Positions 60,852 to 63,091 of a stretch of DNA of 63,091 nucleotides are shown one piece after another. A model generated the notes under the pieces. That model had not been told where the DNA came from. It saw nothing but the letters and a program-made list of their open reading frames with translations, and searched no databases. The translations under genes and the position numbers were made by a program. This DNA is from a virus: positions 1 to 63,091 of IMG/VR virus record IMGVR_UViG_3300022141_001072; one strand, given 5' to 3'. Position 1 is the stretch's first letter; each line of letters begins with the position of its first letter.

Positions 60852-61111
60852 ACAAACTAATTAAAGTATACACTGAATGGTGTGGTCCCTGTAAAGTAAT
60901 GACAGGTATTCTTAACGACATTGATCTTGTAGGTGAGTTTAATACTACGCTAGAAGAGATTGATGCCGCTCAAGATAAAGAGATTTTAATCAAACACCAA
61001 ATCCGAGGTGTACCTTACTTTATCTTAGAAGATTCTGAAGGTAATGTACTACGTAAACAAAGCGGTACTATGACTCTAGAAGAAACAAGGAAGTTTTTAG
61101 CTGGAGCCTAA
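60848..61111 (+). CDS. Thioredoxin-like protein
   Basis: This 87-residue protein has the active site WCGPC (11-15), then GVPYFILEDSEG with the cis-Pro. It is shorter than host thioredoxins (about 105) and glutaredoxin-like in size. It most likely reduces the ribonucleotide reductase. Its 3' end overlaps the promoter at 61097-61119. Confidence 0.85.
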   Translation: MNKLIKVYTEWCGPCKVMTGILNDIDLVGEFNTTLEEIDAAQDKEILIKHQIRGVPYFILEDSEGNVLRKQSGTMTLEETRKFLAGA

Positions 61112-61119
61112 TAGGAAAC
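61097..61119 (+). promoter_or_regulatory. Rightward phage-type promoter before the tRNA cluster
   Basis: TTAGCTGGAGCCTAATA then GGAAAC matches about 19 of 23 positions. Predicted +1 is 61114, 13 bases before the first tRNA. It would transcribe the tRNAs and the last genes of the arm. Confidence 0.65.
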
Positions 61120-61126
61120 AATTTAT

Positions 61127-61202
61127 AGCGGTGTGGAGAAATGGTATCTCAGCAGCCTCATAAGCTGCAGATAGTTGGTTCGATTCCAACCACTCGCTTC
61201 CA
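61127..61202 (+). tRNA. tRNA-Met (CAU)
   Basis: The anticodon arm is GCAGC-CTCATAA-GCTGC (CAU), the T arm is GTTGG-TTCGATT-CCAAC and the D stem is GAG/CTC. CCA is encoded at 61200-61202. The acceptor pairs AGCGGTG with CACTCGCT, leaving one extra T on the 3' side. An Ile tRNA with modified C34 is the alternative. Confidence 0.7.
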
Positions 61203-61335
61203 TATATCAGTAGAAACTCCGCTCCCACACCTTAACGGGTACCTAAGCTGGTGAAGACCTAATCACGAATTTACGTGTGAGCTATATAGACGTATATAGT
61301 AACTGAGTTCTCGATGGTGATAAGCCATCAACTAT
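61203..61335 (+). other. Structured spacer between tRNAs
   Basis: This gene-free spacer contains three hairpins: CACG/CGTG (61264-61277), CTATATA/TATATAG with a GACG loop (61282-61299), and GATGG/CCATC with a seven-base loop (about 61313-61329). It also holds GGGTACCTAAGC (61236-61247), resembling the promoter core. It may be a degraded tRNA or a small RNA. Confidence 0.4.
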
Positions 61336-61414
61336 TCCGGAAAACCCGAGCAAGGTGCATGGGCTTGACTGTTAATCAATGGTTAGGTCGGTTCGATTCC
61401 GACATCCGGAGCCA
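61336..61414 (+). tRNA. tRNA-Asn (GUU)
   Basis: Acceptor TCCGGAA/ATCCGGA (one mismatch), D stem CCC/GGG, anticodon stem TTGA/TCAA with loop CTGTTAA (GUU), T arm GTCGG-TTCGATT-CCGAC, and encoded CCA at 61412-61414. Confidence 0.75.
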
Positions 61415-61422
61415 AAAATAAT

Positions 61423-61497
61423 GCAGTCGATAGTGTAATAGTAGCACACCTGTCTGTGAAACAGGTAGATAGGGAGCGTAACCCATCGTTCTGCCCA
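61423..61497 (+). tRNA. tRNA-His-like (GUG), atypical
   Basis: The anticodon arm is CCTGT-CTGTGAA-ACAGG (GUG), there is a G at -1 facing C73, and CCA is encoded. The T loop reads AGCGTAA instead of a TTCGA-type loop, and the acceptor has a mismatch and an extra 3' T. It may be a diverged working tRNA or a decaying one. Confidence 0.55.
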
Positions 61498-61502
61498 ATA
61501 AC

Positions 61503-61592
61503 GGAGACGTGTCAGAGTGGTTTAATGTATCTGGCTTGAACCCAGATGTTGGGGCAACCCGACCGTGAGTTCGAATCTCACCGTCTCCTCCA
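61503..61592 (+). tRNA. tRNA-Ser (UGA)
   Basis: Acceptor GGAGACG/CGTCTCC, anticodon TCTGG-CTTGAAC-CCAGA (UGA), long variable arm as expected for Ser, T arm GTGAG-TTCGAAT-CTCAC, CCA encoded. An antisense frame here gives a well-known false protein and is discarded. Confidence 0.92.
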
Positions 61593-61599
61593 CTAACCT

Positions 61600-61675
61600 G
61601 AGTCATTAGCTCAGTGAATAGAGCATCGGTCTTCTACACCGTTGGTCGGCGGTTTGAATCCGTCATGACTCACCA
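61600..61675 (+). tRNA. tRNA-Arg (UCU)
   Basis: Acceptor GAGTCAT/ATGACTC, D stem GCTC/GAGC, anticodon UCU in a CGGT/ACCG stem, T arm GGCGG-TTTGAAT-CCGTC, CCA encoded. It reads AGA, a codon often rare in hosts. Confidence 0.88.
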
Positions 61676-61695
61676 TTAACAATAGGACACATTAA

Positions 61696-62052
61696 ATGAA
61701 ACCCCAATTAGAAAAAATCGCACAAGTATGTCACGAAGCTAATCGTGCTTATTGCCTAGCTTTAGGTGATGACTCTCAAGTATCATGGGCTGATGCTCCT
61801 GAATGGCAAAAAGAGTCAGCATACAAAGGAGTTGTATATCACTTTAACAACCCAGACTCTACACCTGCAGACAGCCATAATGAATGGTATGCAGTTAAAG
61901 ATGCTGATGGTTGGGTATACGGTGAAGAAAAGAATGTAGAAGAAAAGACACATCCTTGTATGGTTGAGTATGAAGACTTACCTGTTGAACAACAAGCTAA
62001 AGATTATATTTTCTCTGCTATTGTTAAGACAATGAAAGCACAAGGGGTATAA
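61696..62052 (+). CDS. RyR-domain protein
   Basis: This 118-residue protein contains CHEANRAYCLALGDDSQVSW, WQKESAYKGVVYHF and a closing EQQAKDYIFSAIVKTM, the pattern of prokaryotic and phage RyR (ryanodine receptor) domains. Its function in phages is not known. It overlaps the next gene by one base. Confidence 0.8.
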   Translation: MKPQLEKIAQVCHEANRAYCLALGDDSQVSWADAPEWQKESAYKGVVYHFNNPDSTPADSHNEWYAVKDADGWVYGEEKNVEEKTHPCMVEYEDLPVEQQAKDYIFSAIVKTMKAQGV

Positions 62053-62141
62053 TGGAAGACGCTATTGAAGACTACGAATTAAATTTACCCTATGACCCCT
62101 TATATGAGTCATCATGGGATACATTCAATCAGGAGAATTAA
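62052..62141 (+). CDS. Possible 29-residue acidic protein
   Basis: A short acidic frame (MEDAIEDYELNLPYDPLYES) begins on the last base of the RyR gene. The coupling supports it, but its size makes it uncertain. Confidence 0.35.
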   Translation: MEDAIEDYELNLPYDPLYESSWDTFNQEN

Positions 62142-62142
62142 T

Positions 62143-62331
62143 ATGGGTAAAGGTTCAGGACGCCGTAATGAAGATGCTGAAAAAGTACGCAGTAATTGGG
62201 ATGCCATTTGGAGTCCAAAGAAACCTGCAGAAACGTTAGCTGAACATGTATTCAATGACAAGGTTAAAGAATACGCATATGCGGTTGACACTGCATTAAT
62301 AAAAGGAAACAATGATGACGACAAAAAATAA
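62143..62331 (+). CDS. Small basic-acidic protein
   Basis: This 62-residue protein starts at ATG 62143 after CAGGAG. It begins MGKGSGRRNEDAEKVRSNWD, which recurs in small phage proteins, and ends GNNDDDKK. It overlaps the Dps-like gene by 20 bases. The function is unknown. Confidence 0.55.
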   Translation: MGKGSGRRNEDAEKVRSNWDAIWSPKKPAETLAEHVFNDKVKEYAYAVDTALIKGNNDDDKK

Positions 62332-62776
62332 GGATACCTTAGTATCCGCATTACGCTGTTTGTTTGCTGATAACTTTGTGGTGTACTATAAGTCTCACGG
62401 CTTTCACTTCAACGTTCAAGGGCAGACATTCTCTCAAGACCATTCATTGTTAAACGATATCTATGATTATCTCTATGAAAATCACGATACGTTGGGTGAA
62501 CAAATCCGTCAACTAGACAAGCCAGCACCTACTACTTTAAAGAGTATCTTAAGTGTTAGTGAAATTGATGAAGAGACTAATGTAATCGATAATCCAGCTA
62601 AACAACTTGAAGCTTTAACTGCTGACTTTGAAACACTATTACGTAATGGTCAATGGGTGTATGAAGAAGCAGGTCGTCAAGGTGTTGGTGGCTTAGAGAC
62701 TTATCTAGGTGACTATCTTGCAGGTCTATCTAAGCTTAACTGGAAAGTTAAAGCAACATTGAAACGGAGTCTATAA
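62312..62776 (+). CDS. Dps/ferritin-like protein
   Basis: This 154-residue protein follows the Dps pattern: YYKSHGFHFNVQGQTF, a long helix with LLNDIYDYLYENHDTLGEQI, and the closing helices. It would be a four-helix bundle of the DNA-starvation protection type. Such phage homologues are known, but their role (DNA binding, iron, or virion-related) is unclear. Confidence 0.7.
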   Translation: MMTTKNKDTLVSALRCLFADNFVVYYKSHGFHFNVQGQTFSQDHSLLNDIYDYLYENHDTLGEQIRQLDKPAPTTLKSILSVSEIDEETNVIDNPAKQLEALTADFETLLRNGQWVYEEAGRQGVGGLETYLGDYLAGLSKLNWKVKATLKRSL

Positions 62777-63057
62777 TGAAATCATACAACATGGAAGCTC
62801 TACGTGGTCACAACTACGATGACCATGAATTCCAACAAGACATGGCTAAGTCAGGTGTACATATCCCTGACAATCTATTGTATACTCCTGAGATGAATCC
62901 GTTTGTTATTAATGAAATCTACAAACAGAATATTGCAGGTCTACCTACAGTAATCAACGATAAAACAAATAAGAACTACACACCAGAAGAAGCTAAAGAA
63001 GAAGCTGATATGTTGCGTAGCGCCGCTTTACAGGCACACAAAGCTTTGACAGCATAA
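62776..63057 (+). CDS. Unknown protein at contig end
   Basis: This 93-residue protein contains FVINEIYKQNIAGLPTVIND and TPEEAKEEADMLRSAALQAH. It overlaps the Dps-like gene by one base. The stop codon coincides with the beginning of the duplicated contig tip, so its true 3' end should be treated with care. Confidence 0.55.
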   Translation: MKSYNMEALRGHNYDDHEFQQDMAKSGVHIPDNLLYTPEMNPFVINEIYKQNIAGLPTVINDKTNKNYTPEEAKEEADMLRSAALQAHKALTA

Positions 63058-63091
63058 TCCAGCTAAACAACTTGAAGCTTTAACTGCTGAC
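63054..63091. repeat. Contig-tip direct repeat of 62589-62626
   Basis: The last 38 bases equal 62589-62626, inside the Dps-like gene, starting at the stop codon of the last gene. A misassembled extension is more likely than a true partial duplication. The genuine sequence joining this end to base 1 may be missing. Confidence 0.85.

Noticed and set aside
61376-61606. A 76-residue minus-strand frame containing GEIRTHGRVAP
   Set aside because: It is antisense to the tRNA-Asn, tRNA-His-like and tRNA-Ser genes; this kind of sequence is a well-known false protein from antisense tRNA-Ser.
61668-61690. Possible promoter (AATAGGACAC) before the RyR gene
   Set aside because: Matches only about 11 of 23 positions and overlaps the end of tRNA-Arg.
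1-63091. Search for integrase, repressor, CRISPR array or insertion sequence
   Set aside because: None seen; the only repeats are promoter sites, hairpin repeats and fibre repeats. The phage appears strictly lytic.

Overview
This window is most of the genome of a lytic tailed phage with a short-tailed (podovirus) gene set. The host is probably Gram-negative, because the lysis cassette has a nested Rz/Rz1 spanin pair and a signal-anchor-type lysozyme. The genome is AT-rich. I see no integrase, repressor or partition gene. The gene content mixes T7-like features (single-subunit RNA polymerase, T7-type DNA polymerase, primase-helicase, exonuclease and gp2.5-like SSB) with an N4-like plan: late genes leftward, early and middle genes rightward, and a polymerase-like protein at the end of the virion operon.

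Minus strand, read from 33.5 kb down to 0.07 kb: large terminase, portal, scaffold, major capsid protein with a terminator behind it, head-tail adaptor, a long array of tail-fibre genes (24.7-18.1 kb), holin, endolysin and spanins, PhoH, a tail tube protein, tail-tip proteins, then three large ejection-type proteins. These are a GH108-like muramidase protein, a protein with an N-terminal staphylococcal-nuclease-like domain, and a 1180-residue protein with all the catalytic motifs of a single-subunit RNA polymerase.

The divergent region (33.46-33.98 kb) holds a leftward phage promoter, a candidate host -10 box and a 304-nt leader with only five adenines. Plus strand: early small genes (34.0-36.5 kb), then many small overlapping unknown genes, SSB, RNA ligase, deoxyribosyltransferase-like protein, DNA ligase, MazG-like protein, dCMP deaminase, zincin, DNA polymerase, exonuclease, primase-helicase, RNA polymerase, B12-dependent ribonucleotide reductase, endonuclease VII, thioredoxin, five tRNA or tRNA-like genes, and RyR-domain and Dps-like proteins. 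One terminase-small-subunit-like gene sits alone on the minus strand at 40 kb. Homing-type endonucleases (HNH, GIY-YIG) are scattered through the plus arm.

Nine sites share a 23-bp sequence with the layout of T7-class promoters: a 17-base part close to TTAGTCGGTACCTAATA followed by GGAAAC. Three face left, upstream of terminase, PhoH and the terminase-small-like gene. Six face right, one of them a variant with CC at the start position. I infer that these are promoters of the 733-residue RNA polymerase. Genes before the first rightward site (34.0-36.5 kb) would need host RNA polymerase or the polymerase-like virion protein.

The two arms converge at the contig ends, where a hairpin terminator lies at 27-58, so the contig is probably a rotated copy of a linear genome whose physical ends lie near 33.5 kb. 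Both contig tips are short copies of nearby internal sequence and look like assembly artefacts.
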